Shown: positions 12,626-24,600 of the stretch, piece after piece
Layout of the letters: each line of letters starts with the position of its first letter
How positions within the stretch are numbered: the first letter of the stretch is position 1
Assembly: GCF_014839805.1 (NCBI RefSeq)
Contig: NC_051123.1
Span: 10,274,727 to 10,338,726 of the forward strand
Length of the DNA: 64,000 nucleotides
Source of the DNA: Manduca sexta
Lineage: Eukaryota > Arthropoda > Insecta > Lepidoptera > Sphingidae
Reading direction: 5' to 3'
The notes under the pieces: model-generated
What the model saw: only the letters and a program-made list of their open reading frames with translations
Database searches by the model: none
What the model was told of the DNA's origin: nothing
Translations under genes and position numbers: made by a program

Positions 12626-15600
12626 ATGCCGCCTGTGCCTAAAGAAATGCCAGCGACGCAAAAAACTGAGACGGCGGCCGCCGACGGCGACATAATAGTC
12701 ATATCCGGGATGGCGGGACTCTATCCTCAGTCTCATTCCGTCAAAGACCTCTCGGATATATTATACAATAAGGTATACTATCATTAATTATCTACTCTTT
12801 GCTTGTGGCTTCAGTCGAGTCTATTCGGATAAAAAGTTTTGTACTAACCTAAGCAACTGTTAGTTTCATAGTGTATTGTTTTTAGAAGTTGTCAGCATCA
12901 GCGCGACACCTTATACTATAGCAGTACTAGTATAAGATATGAAGTCGCCACTAATATTATTGATAGTATTAAACGGAACAAAGCTGTTTTACCTAATTTT
13001 TCTGAAGCAACATGGAACCACCCCTTTGGAATCTGTCGATTTAGATAACGCGGGAAAGTCACCTTATGATTTATAACTATAAGTATTATTATCCTTTAAA
13101 CACGCTATTGCTATTCTTGTAAGCTCGGATACATAGCATTACACATTGAGATACTCAGCCTTAGAGCTCGTCGAGCATTTGGGAGTAATAATCCTTATAA
13201 TTACTAGTACCTACGGTAATTCTATGATTGTGCCTCTAGATGCTAGTGGTAGTAACCACGGTGGCCATTCTCAACGAATTCAGGTGGTACGCAGGAGATG
13301 TCATAGTGCACAAGAATGTGCGCAGTACACATGTGTATTCTCTGTTCCTTCACTCTCATAGTCAGGTGGGACTGTAATCCGAGGTGACTTGAGAGGGATC
13401 AGGAGTGGTAGTATATTTGTATATTGCCCGGATAGCGACTACGATACACAAGATGTAAAATCCGCAATGATACCCTACGTGATTTGCCTTCCAGGATCCA
13501 TCGAGATATCTGATTTATATCTGGACTGGACACCTATTTCCATCAGGTGCAGAGATTTAACACTAATTTTATACCCTTTCTTCAGATAAACCCAATAAAG
13601 ACCAACAGCACGCGATGGAAGTACAGTCATCCTGAAGTGGCCCAGTGTACTGGCATGGTGCCTGACTTGGACCGGTTTGATGCGCAGTTCTTCAAAGTCC
13701 ATTATCGTCTCGGCATCTCTATGGATACTATGGCGCGCAAGGTGCTCGAACAATCCTATCAAGCTATTTATGACGCTGGTAAGCTTAGCGTTATGTATTA
13801 TTAAATTTGAAAGACGTACTTGTTCTCGATAGTTTTTACTTATCAATCGTCGTAATTAATATGTTAATTTGCACACATCACGCATTTATCCTCGAAGGGA
13901 TCACCCTTTTTAGTCTGGTATGCTCCGTGCCATGATGTGGTAGAGGGTCTGCTCCCTGTAACCATGTTCGTGTGGCATATCGAGTACATATTTTAATCTA
14001 CGAGCTGATACTGCAGTGAAAAAAAACAATAACATTAACATTGGAGATGTGTTTAGGAAAAATCAATCTGACTAAAATCCGAAAAATAGTTTTATATCAA
14101 TGACTAACATTAGAAATCATTATGTAAGTGGGTATTTAATGAACACTAAAGTCCTAAGTTTGCTTAGTCTCTCCTATTTTTCTGTCCATGTAATGACGTG
14201 TTTATACACAGCGATTTTAAAAATTCATCACTATTTAGTGAGGTCAAAAGTATTATTATATTCAAATCCATTGTTATCATAATAATTCCTTAATTTTCAT
14301 TTATGAATATTTAGTATTAATTTATGCTAAATTTATTTGCATTAGAAACAATTTATATGGATATATCATAATATATCCATAACATATTATTTATGCAGCG
14401 TAATACATTATACACAGTTAACTATTATTAAGTTTAATTTCGTAGTACCATTCTTCTATTTATTGTACGGAGATACGTCATTATAATGTAGGATGGAGGC
14501 CGCTACTGACAGGTTGGTCTGCATATCCTTAGGGAAGGTCTATTTTCTGCAATGGACTTCCAAGCGCTGAATATGATATAAGTATTTATTTTATTTATTT
14601 AAATAAGGTTCTCCAATAGGATATACATTTCCTTACTATAATATAAAATTATTAATGTCACATTCTGTGAGTACCAATGAAAGGAGTACACAAATGTGAA
14701 TAGAACCCAAGAGATGAAAGCGAATAAATCTTATATTCTATATGAGTGCATGGTAAAGTAACTGAATTCACACTTAGACTTCACGTAACTTAAATGATCT
14801 TCAAACAATTTTGCTATACTGCTATTTTCCTATAGATAACAAATTAACGCCTAATATTTTTTGCTAAATATTGGGAAAGTTGAATAAAAAACGCGGCTTT
14901 TGAAATAAAAATTCATTGACCATTTTGAGAAATAATCTAATTAAAAAATGGGGTTAACAATCATTAAAATTAAGTGAAATCTCTGAGCACGGCAGTTAGT
15001 GGAACATTTATTTTGAAAAAATAGGGACATACTTTATCGAATTAATTTCAAATATGAAAGAAAAAGTACGTGTGGATTAAGAACCTGCTGTCATTCTACC
15101 TTAAAATATTGTGAGGTGGCCAAATCTGCGACTACGAGCTAATAAAATATTTCAGTATTTGACTATGTTTGCTTTAGTGCATATTTTAATATGTAATAGT
15201 ATTTAATACAAAAAAGAAATCCTTCTGTGAAAACAGCATCAAAATTCGATAAGAAAAGAGGCAGTAAATCAAATTTAAATGCTACGTGCAGTGAGGATAT
15301 CGCTCCATCTCTTTTTTCGCACACAGCGTAATGCTCGCTGACGTCACGTATTTCGTCCCTTTCCTGTTTTTTGACAGTCTGCCCTAACACCTAATTTCAA
15401 TGGTTTATAACTTGTAGATTTTTCACCAGATTTCTTCTGTTTTAAATTTATACGACGTACATCTATACTTATAATAAATCTGTAGAGAGGTCAATTCTGT
15501 ACATGAAATATATTTCCAAAATAACTATCAGGGGGTGATTACGGATCGATACTGATACCAAAAATGCAATTAGTAAAATTTTTGTCTGTCTGTCTGTCTG

Positions 15601-18600
15601 TATAACCGTTATAGAAACAAAAACTACTCGACAGATTTTAACGAAACTTAGTACAATTATTGTTCATACTCCTGTGCTGGTTATAGTATACTTTTCATCA
15701 CGCTACAATTAATAGAAGCAGAGCAGTGAAGGGGAATGTTGGGAAAACGGGAGAAGTTACTCCATTTTTTAAGCTTCCGTCGCGTGTGCAGCCTTAATGG
15801 TTAAAGCTACACAGAAATCATGTATGACGGAAATGTTCTCCTTAAAATTATGTAAAAAATATCCCACGACAGCATATGTCTATCTTTTATGGTTGACTAA
15901 CAATAACACGTGTAACTCCCGATAGCTTAGCAGTTCGAAGCTTTCTCATTATATTTATCTACTTTTACGTTTATAACACTCTCATTCATCCCTAATTAAA
16001 AAAGTTTACATCATTAAATATTCCATAAAAAATAATCATAGAAATCGGTATAGAAACACCAATGTTATACATGAAATACGCTAATAATAAGCCATCACGC
16101 GTGAATACTGAATCATGCTATAAGGATTATCTATACTATTATATAAAGCTGAAGAGTTTGTTTGTTTTGTTTGTTTGTTTGTTTTTTTGTTTGTTTGTTT
16201 GTTTGTTTGTTTGAACGCGCTAATCTCAGGAACTACCGGTCCAAATTGAAAAATTCTTTTTGCAGTGGATAGCTGTTTGTTCGTGGAGTGCTATAGGCTA
16301 TATATCATCACGCTATACCCAATAGGAGCGGAGCAGTAATGTCTTATCTCAGGAACTACCGGTTCGAACTGAAAAATTATTTTTGTGTTGGATAGCCTTT
16401 TGTTCGTGGAGTGCTATAGGCTATATATCATCACGCTATACCAAATAGGAGCGGAGCAGTATTGTCTTATCTCAGGAACTACCGGTTCGAACTGAAAAAT
16501 TCTTTTTGTGTTGGATAGCCCTTTGTTTGTGGAGTGCTATAGGCTATATATCATCACGCTATACCCAATAAGAGCGGAGCAGTAATGGCTAAACTCGGGA
16601 ACTACCGGTCCCAACAGAAAAAATATTTTTGCGTTGGATAGCCTTTTGTTCGTGGAGTGCTATAGGCTATCTATCATCACGCTATACCCAATAGGAGCGG
16701 AGCAGTAATGGCTAATCTCAGAAACTACCGATTCAAACTGAAAAATTATTTTTGTGTTAAATAGTCCTTTGTTTGTGGAGTGCTCAAAGTTATATATCAT
16801 CACGCTATGACCAATAGGAGCGGAGCAGTAATGTCTAATCCCAGGAACTACCGGTTTCAACTGAAAAATTCGTTTTGTGTTGGATAACCCTTTATTTGTG
16901 GAGCGCTATAGGCTATATATCATCACGCTATGACCAATAGGAGCGGAACATTAATGAAACATGTTGCAAATCGAGGAAATATTATTAGTTTTGAGAGCTT
17001 CCGTTGCGTGCGCTGCGTAAACGGTTAAAGTTATGCAACAATGATGTATGACGGGATTGTTCCTCTTAAAAAGTTCTAAAAAATATATTATTAAACAAAG
17101 TCCCCCGCTGCATCTATCTGCCTGAACGTGTGAAACTCAAAAACTACCCAACGTATTAAGATGAAATTTGGTATGGAGACAGTTTGAGACCCTGGGAAGA
17201 ACATAGGCTCCCGGGAAACTACTACTTTTATAACGGAAAACTTTAGCCTGAAAAACTTTATAACGCGGGCGGAGCCGCGGGCAAAAGCTAGTTTTTGTAT
17301 ATATATAAGGTCGCGAACGCACAGGCAGGCGGCTTCCTTGGCACCTAGAGGCTAGCGAATCACGTAGCGAGTAGCTTCGTAAAACGAACATTCTCGAACG
17401 TTCGCGACCGGCTCCATTTTTGAAGTCCGAAATCCACGCGGGCGAAGCTGCGGGCGGAAGCTAGTACTTTATAAAAGTTAAAAATAAAAATAAGTCAAAT
17501 ACCCTATTTGTACTGTACAATAGGTCATAGCGTACAGATATATTTGAATTGTTTCAGGTATAAGTCCAGAGCAACTTTCGGGGAGGAAAGTGGGAGTCTT
17601 CATTGGCTCCTGCTTCTCTGAGACGGAGAAAATTGCTTTCTACGTTTCTAATGTCAGATGGGGATTTGGTATTGCAGGGTGAGTGACGCTGGTTTATATT
17701 TTAGCCATACCAAACTCGGCTATGTATGTTGGCTATTTGTTTTTATTTGGGCACGGCAAACTGACTCCATTGCAGCTGATGGAAAGTGGAGTGAGGTCCA
17801 ATAAAATATCAACTGACGAGGGATGACTATCCCTCGGCTTTCGACACTGGTTATGCCGGCCTGTTGGAACGGGATATACACATGCTGATCCCGGAACGCA
17901 CCTCACTTATGTGGGCCTCTATGGCTGGTTGTAACACCTCGTGTACGGTGATCGCTATCCGGGCGGTTAAAAATATATCCTACCACCAGCAGCTATGTGA
18001 GGTTGAATACCTAATAACTTCAAACGGTACGAAATATTCCATTGGTTCTGTTCTTTGCTGCTCCAAGCGAGGCGGGAAAAATGAAGCGTTACTCTTGGAG
18101 GATTTCTCTAAGTATCGCTTATCATCCTCGCACTCAATATAACCGACTCATTAATTAATTATTTCTTACTTGCAGATGCAATAAAGCGATGTTTGCGAAT
18201 CGAATATCGTATTGGCTGAATGCAAAAGGACCGTCAGTGTCCATAGACGAAGCCTGTTGTAGTTCCCTCGGAGTCTTACAACAGGCCTACTTGGCTATTA
18301 AGAGAGGTGACTGCGAGTCTGCTATCGTGGGTGGAGCTCATGTATGTCTTCATCCACAGTCCTCGCTGCATTATTCAAGGTACTACATACATAAAGGGTC
18401 GTTTTGACGTTATGTTAATAAATTTACTTCTTCTAACCTTGTGCCACAATAATCTACGAATAATATTTTTGTCAAAAATCCTGGTATAACATTTCAGAAA
18501 TTTTTATCATCGCGTAGTTTATTACAAATTTGGTGTGTGTTTTTTTTGACCGAAATTCTGATGTTGGTACTTGCTACCATATTATGGTTTTCGGACGTGT

Positions 18601-21600
18601 AAAGTTATTTTACATTTACAGTTAGAGTAACTTATTATGAATGTTAATTTCAAGAATACGAGTTTATAGTTTGATTTTATAACATACTGTCCAAATAACC
18701 CTGTTTACATGACATCACACAATTCACAAATCACACCTACATTTCGATAGCTATGAAATAGGGTTACATTAATTTTAATACTACTACATTCTGATTTCTT
18801 ATGTTTACGCGAATGTTAGACATTGAAATTAAACTAATTTTCGGATTCTATCGCGGTAAATAGTGTTTTATTTTCTCCCGACGTTTCGAAGACTTTGCAG
18901 CCTTCGTGGTCACGGGGGGGACTGAGGTGTTGTTCATCCGTAAAGTCAAAGTTACAATATCTACCTACATTTTACAATTATACAACTTTTTTGAAATTTT
19001 TAGCTGTTTGTGGTCCGATCTACGCAGAATGAGCTCACAGTGTCTTGAAGTCTGGCAGCCGGTCTTTTGGGTTCCGATTTAATTAAATGTAGAACTGGAT
19101 CCCATGCTTGTGCAAGCTTCCAACCATCTTCCCTATTGAAATTAGGATGTTTTTTAATTTCAATAGCCTCGCGAATCATCCTAGGCAGGAATCGGTGTTC
19201 TTTGGCGAGGATTTGTGGCTTGTCTAGTCGTAGATAATGATTGGCGCCTCCCTCAGAGTGTTCAGCGACTGCAGACTTCGTCGAGCGTCGGTGTTTCACG
19301 TCAGCTATATGTTCTTTTACGCGAGTCCCTATATTTCTTTTTGTTTGCCCGATATAAGAGAGGCCACAGTTGCAATCTATTTTGTATACTCCCGGTTCTT
19401 GTAGAGGTATGTGACACTTGACAGATGGTAAAAATTGACTAATCTTCTTAGGCGGCTTAAAATCCGAAAATTAGTTTAATTTCAACTACTACATTCTTTC
19501 AGAATCATGGCTTTATGTAGAGATGGTAAAACAAAGTCTTTCGATCAGAATGCTGATGGATTTGCCAAGTCAGAGGCAGTAAATGTACTTTTCATACAAA
19601 AAGCCAAAGACGCCTTAAGGTAAGAAATTGTTTCTATTTCATAATGCCTACTTATTTTTACTCTCTTTCTACCTGTATACCAAATTTAAGACCGGTGTAG
19701 TAGATTCAAGGGAAAATCAAAGAAAAACTCAGTAAGTATCGCCCGAAAATGAAATCCAGGAACTTTCAGTTCATAGTTTCTAGCAAGACACGAATTAAAA
19801 ATATAATGTGTAATGATATAAGGTCGGAAGAGGCGAGTAATTATCTTCCTTGTTATAGAATTTATGGCGAAGTGCGTCATATTAAATGCGAATTCACTCA
19901 ATTAATGAACACCGAGTCAGGACCACGATATGGATTTTATCGAGAACCAAGAGTTATGATTAATTTCCTAAAGAATTTTTACGAGGAATCAGGCGTGCCT
20001 CCTAGTACTGTGGAGTATGTTGAAGCCTTCGGGTCAGGTAACATAAGAACGAATTTATTTTTACTTTCATTTTATTTACCAAAAGAACAATTTTACTCCT
20101 GAAATAAAATATGACTGTTAAGTTATTTTAAAATAAAAATTAATTGAGATCATACTAACATTTCCTAGGTTCCGACAGCTGCCTGTTTTGTAGGAGACTA
20201 ATGTATATTCCACGTTATTAACTATATAAAGAAATGTGAAACATCAGTGCAAGCGTGAGGGTGTGCGTGCGTGCGTGCACGTATGTGTGCATGTGTGCAT
20301 GTGTGTATATGTGTATATGTGGTGGTGAATAGGGTTCAAGTTGAGTCTGGTTATCTACATGAATACTCGAATTAGTACTTCATTGTATTCATTAACTACT
20401 TCAGAATTTTCATCTTTGTCTCTCTGACCGAACATTGTTTTATTATGTTGTTAACTTTTTTCATTTTCGAATATAATACACAACATTTACCTTTAATATG
20501 CTTAAGTACTTAAAACAACGTGAATCAAAAAGTTACCTACTAAAGGACGCAGAAGGTCGCTGAATACAGGGCGTTTCCAACAGGTCAATTTGGAATTTTC
20601 TGGAAAGGATCTATGTACAACTATCGCTGATAATTATAGTGATAACGACACGACTAAAGGAATATAGGTAAACCAGGAAAATAAAAAACAATTATTGTAT
20701 TGTGAAAAATAGAGCTAATTAATTCCTTGTACTGGCAACAATATTTTTAAACAATAAGGCAAAGGTAGCGTCCCCAAAATAAGGTATTACCAGGCTATAT
20801 AATGAATACCTTAATATCTATTTGTGTCCCACAGCCGTTGCGGATGCCGATAAATCAGAGTTGGAAGTTATTGACGAAGTATTTTGCAAGGACAGAGAAC
20901 ATCCTCTTATGGTTGGAAGTGTGATGTCTAACATAGGATACGGTGAAGCTGCTTCAGGAATTTCAAGCATAACAAAGGTAACAGATAGGTATATTACTTT
21001 TGACTGCCTTCAGAAGGTGGATGTCACTCAATTCATTGTAGTTGTATAATAAAAAATATTTTGTTTTTTGCAAATGTTATATGAGAAATTAAAGAAATAG
21101 ATACAAAATTAAAGAAATATGTTCAGTAGATTTTAAAAAAATCGATAACATACAGACAGACAGAAATAGCTCACTATTTTGGTTATAGTGGCTTCCACAT
21201 AAAAAATAGATTTATGCTGTCGTGGACTTTTATTTAGAACTATTAAAGACAAACAATCTTACAGTACATCATCTTTGTCTAACTCCAACGGTTAGGCAGT
21301 GTACGCCAAGACAACATTTCTTTTTCCTACTTACTTTATGCGTATCGTTATATTATGATCAAATTACACAAAATCATTATAAATTGTAACCCATGTATTA
21401 TTTTGATGTGTAACCAATATTACTGTAAAGTTTCATCCAAATCCGTTTAATAGTTTTTTCGTGAAAGAGGAACAAAAATACATACATCCATCCTCACAAA
21501 CTTTCGCATTTATAATATTTGTAGGATTACGTATAATCACGACTGCGTGAAGGTAGATTGGTAGAATTAACCCATAAATAAGTAATTGAAAAGTCAGTAA

Positions 21601-24600
21601 ATATCAATATCAATGGTTAAAATCCGTAAGTACATGCCTTGTGATTACACTTTACCACGTTCGCATAATTAGTATTAATATTAAAATTCGAACAGGTTTT
21701 GTTAGGATACCATAAAGGGCTATTGGCTGGGAACTTGCATTGTGAAACTCCTAGGCGAGATGTGGAAGCTGTTCGAGAGGGTCGACTCCAGATTCTTACT
21801 GACCACGCACCCTTTGGAGGCTCATACGCCGCTGTCAATGGAATATCTGTCACTGGCTTAAACGCACACGTGCTCTTACATGGCCATTATAAACCCAAGG
21901 TAATTTAATGCGCTGTTAAGATAAATCTAAATAATTCCTGAAGACATTAACCCCCTTATTCATAGACGTTTTTTATCGAACGATCGAGTAAGGCTGTGAT
22001 AACAAGTCTGTTTCTCAGTGCTGACGGCATGGCAGTCTTCGCAGTGCGTAGTCGTAGGGCCGTTGGGATTGGCTAATATTGAAATACAACAATAATAACC
22101 AATCACAACGGCCCTATGTCTATTTCTCAGTGCCGTTGGGCACTGAGAATGTTTATGAATAAGGGGGTTAGATTTTAATTAGCCAATCGTATAAAGCATT
22201 GATTCCCAAAGTGATCCAGGGGAAACTTGTTGGAGATCTACGTTGGAGTGAATAAAATGGGAGCTCACAATTCTTAAGCAGGGGTACACCAAAATTTATC
22301 TGGTTTTGGTAGTAAAAAATTAAAATGTTGGCTTGACTTTACCTATCAATATAGGCAGATAATATTTTAGAAGCTCAGCGAGTGTTACATGTAAAACTAG
22401 CATATTCTGGGGAATATGATAGCAATTTACCTGCAGAGGGTCTAACGGAACCAGCAAAATTTTGAAAGTGGTCTATGAGAAAAACGTTTGGGAACCTCTG
22501 GACTAAAGTCTAAATTGTGGAATGAATTTATATCAATTGACATAGATAGACCATAATCATTGTCAGCTATCTGATGTCTACTGCTCAACACAAGCTTATT
22601 CCAAAATTTTTCAGGCCATGTCTTGGAGTATTATTTAATAGAGTTAGGGCTTATTTCACAACGTCTGAGTAAATGCTATTCAACTCAGACAAATATTTGA
22701 AACTTGTTAAGTAGGCCCTGTGTGACGCTTTCACTTTATTCTGAGATTTTATTTTACTAATACGAGCAAAAGCTAGTCTTAAGTAAAGTAATTCGATACG
22801 TTAACTATATCATAATTCTTGACTACGTAATATTCTGGGTTTGAATATTTCTTTTAGGATCTCAATCGTTACAAGTGCGACATCCCGCGTCTAGTAACAA
22901 TTTCCGGCCGCCACGAGTCCGCGGTGAAGAAAATTATCGACGATTTGAAGTCTCGCCCCGTGGACCCTGAGGAGCTGGCTCTGTTGCACAACGTCTTCAA
23001 AACAAAAATCACAGGACACATGGCGAGAGGATTAGTAATACTAGGTTAACAAACGGAAAATCGTTTTCATATTTCACAATTTTATAAAAATTAAGTTCTC
23101 CTGAGGTTCATAGTAGCCTAAAAAAAATATTTTATTATATTTTATTAGATACCAAAGGGGATTCAACTGTCAGCTTACATGAGAAAGTGGATTATTTCGA
23201 CAACTCGAAACAGCCTCTTTGGTTCGTGTACAGCGGCATGGGCTCCCAGTGGGTCGGCATGGGCACGCAACTCATGCGCATACCGATCTTCGCAGCAGCT
23301 ATTGAACGGTAGTAAGACACCATGGAAATTATACTTTTAACTTTTTAACACAAAGGATTATTGATATTGATGTTGTGGGTTACAGATGTGATCGAGTTTT
23401 GGCACCTAAAGGTATAAATATCGTGGATATAATAACATCAGAGGACAAAACTACGTTCGACAACATCCTGCACTCATTTGTGGGTATCGCTGCCATCCAG
23501 ATCGGACTCACTGATGTTCTGCACGCTCTCGGAATTGTACCCGACAAAATTATAGGTACCAACAATCATTTTCTGTACTGTCACTTGGTTTATTTTTTCG
23601 ACCCCTTACAACTTTAAGGGCGAACACTTTTGCCATTTCTAGTTACTTTCTTTTTGTTATTGGTTTTAGTAATTGTGTTCATTGTAGACTATAGAGTAAG
23701 TATTATATTGTAGAGCATGGTTGCACAGACTTATTACGGCTAGGGGTCACTCGGGCAAATCATGAACTGATGGCGGGCCGGCCGGCTGAAGTATAGGTAA
23801 TTAAAGACAATAAAGAATTGATAATAATTTATTAAAATTGAAAAATAATTTATTAATTTGAAGCGTGGCACTGCATAGTGCTTACAATCTTTATTTATAT
23901 TTGGCTCAAATTTACTTGTAGCAACATGTAAAACTGCTTCCAAACTTTCATTTGCAAGGCGGTTTCGATTTTTTGTTTTATTATTATTTAGTATTGAAAA
24001 AGTTTGTTCACATATATAGGTAGAACCAAATAAGCTGGCTGGCTGGAATAGAATTCAATATTTTTCGAATGTACGAGAGTATTATTTTTGCTGTCGGCGG
24101 GCCACCAGTATTCGACCCGCGGGCCGCATGCGGCCCGCGGGCCGCGGTCTGTGCATCCATGTTGTAGAGTAAGAGTATATATATACATACAGAATTATGA
24201 ACTTAAAGGTACTCCTTTCTTCTCTGTTTGACATTTTCTTAAAAAGTAATTAGTCAATTTTAAAAACTATTTCCGTAACTCCATCTGTAGATGAGTATCT
24301 AATACTAAGAGCTGACCGTAAAATTATGCTCTCAAGTGCGATATCAAATAAGACGCAGCAAAAAAATTAAGGTCGGCGTCTTAAGATACTCTGTATTTAA
24401 TAAACCCATATTAACATTAGCTCAAATGACATTTTAAGTCACATTTTGTGACGGATTTTGACAGCTCAGTGTTGAGTATGTAACAGCCAAATCGGCTGAG
24501 CACAAGCTCTTAAGTGAACGCTACTTGAGATTTTACTCAAATTTGAGATTGATTTATTAATTAATATGGTCCTAAAACGGTTATAATTATTTTTTTTTAT

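Larger units (their letters stand above)
15462..17464 (+). mobile_element. Helitron-like element (outer), no coding genes
   Basis: Starts TCTATACTTATAATAAATC after an A and ends CTAG before a T at 17461-17464. A GC-rich hairpin-forming stretch (cgcgggcgaagctgcggg) lies just before the end. These are the expected Helitron marks: 5' TC, 3' CTRR with a hairpin, and insertion between A and T. Internal text includes 'atcacgcta...agcagagcagtga', typical of lepidopteran Helitron-type repeats. No Rep or helicase frame is seen, so it is non-autonomous. It is interrupted by a related element at 16130-17291. Confidence 0.7.
12626..21899 (+). other. Ketosynthase (KS) domain of gene B, both catalytic His replaced
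   Basis: Exons 12626-12772, 13586-13778, 17558-17678, 18176-18379, 19503-19619, 19859-20037, 20835-20977 and 21696-21899 encode residues 1-436. KS normally condenses malonyl with the growing chain using a Cys-His-His triad. The nucleophile region reads IDEACCSSL (Cys181; usual DTACSSS). The first His motif EAHGTGT reads EAFGSAV (Phe318). The second, SNxGH, reads SNIGYGE (Tyr356). The distance between the two positions is 38 residues, the same as between the catalytic histidines of human FAS. The late motif around GFGGSN reads ISVTGLN. The fold appears kept, but decarboxylative condensation should be lost. Confidence 0.85.

Noticed and set aside
15163..15390. Minus-strand 75-codon frame in intron 2
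   Set aside because: No signal peptide, splice context or recognisable domain; consistent with chance in AT-rich DNA.
16219..16955. CRISPR-like array
   Set aside because: Direct tandem units of about 122 bases without unique spacers in an insect intron; it is a minisatellite in a Helitron-like element.
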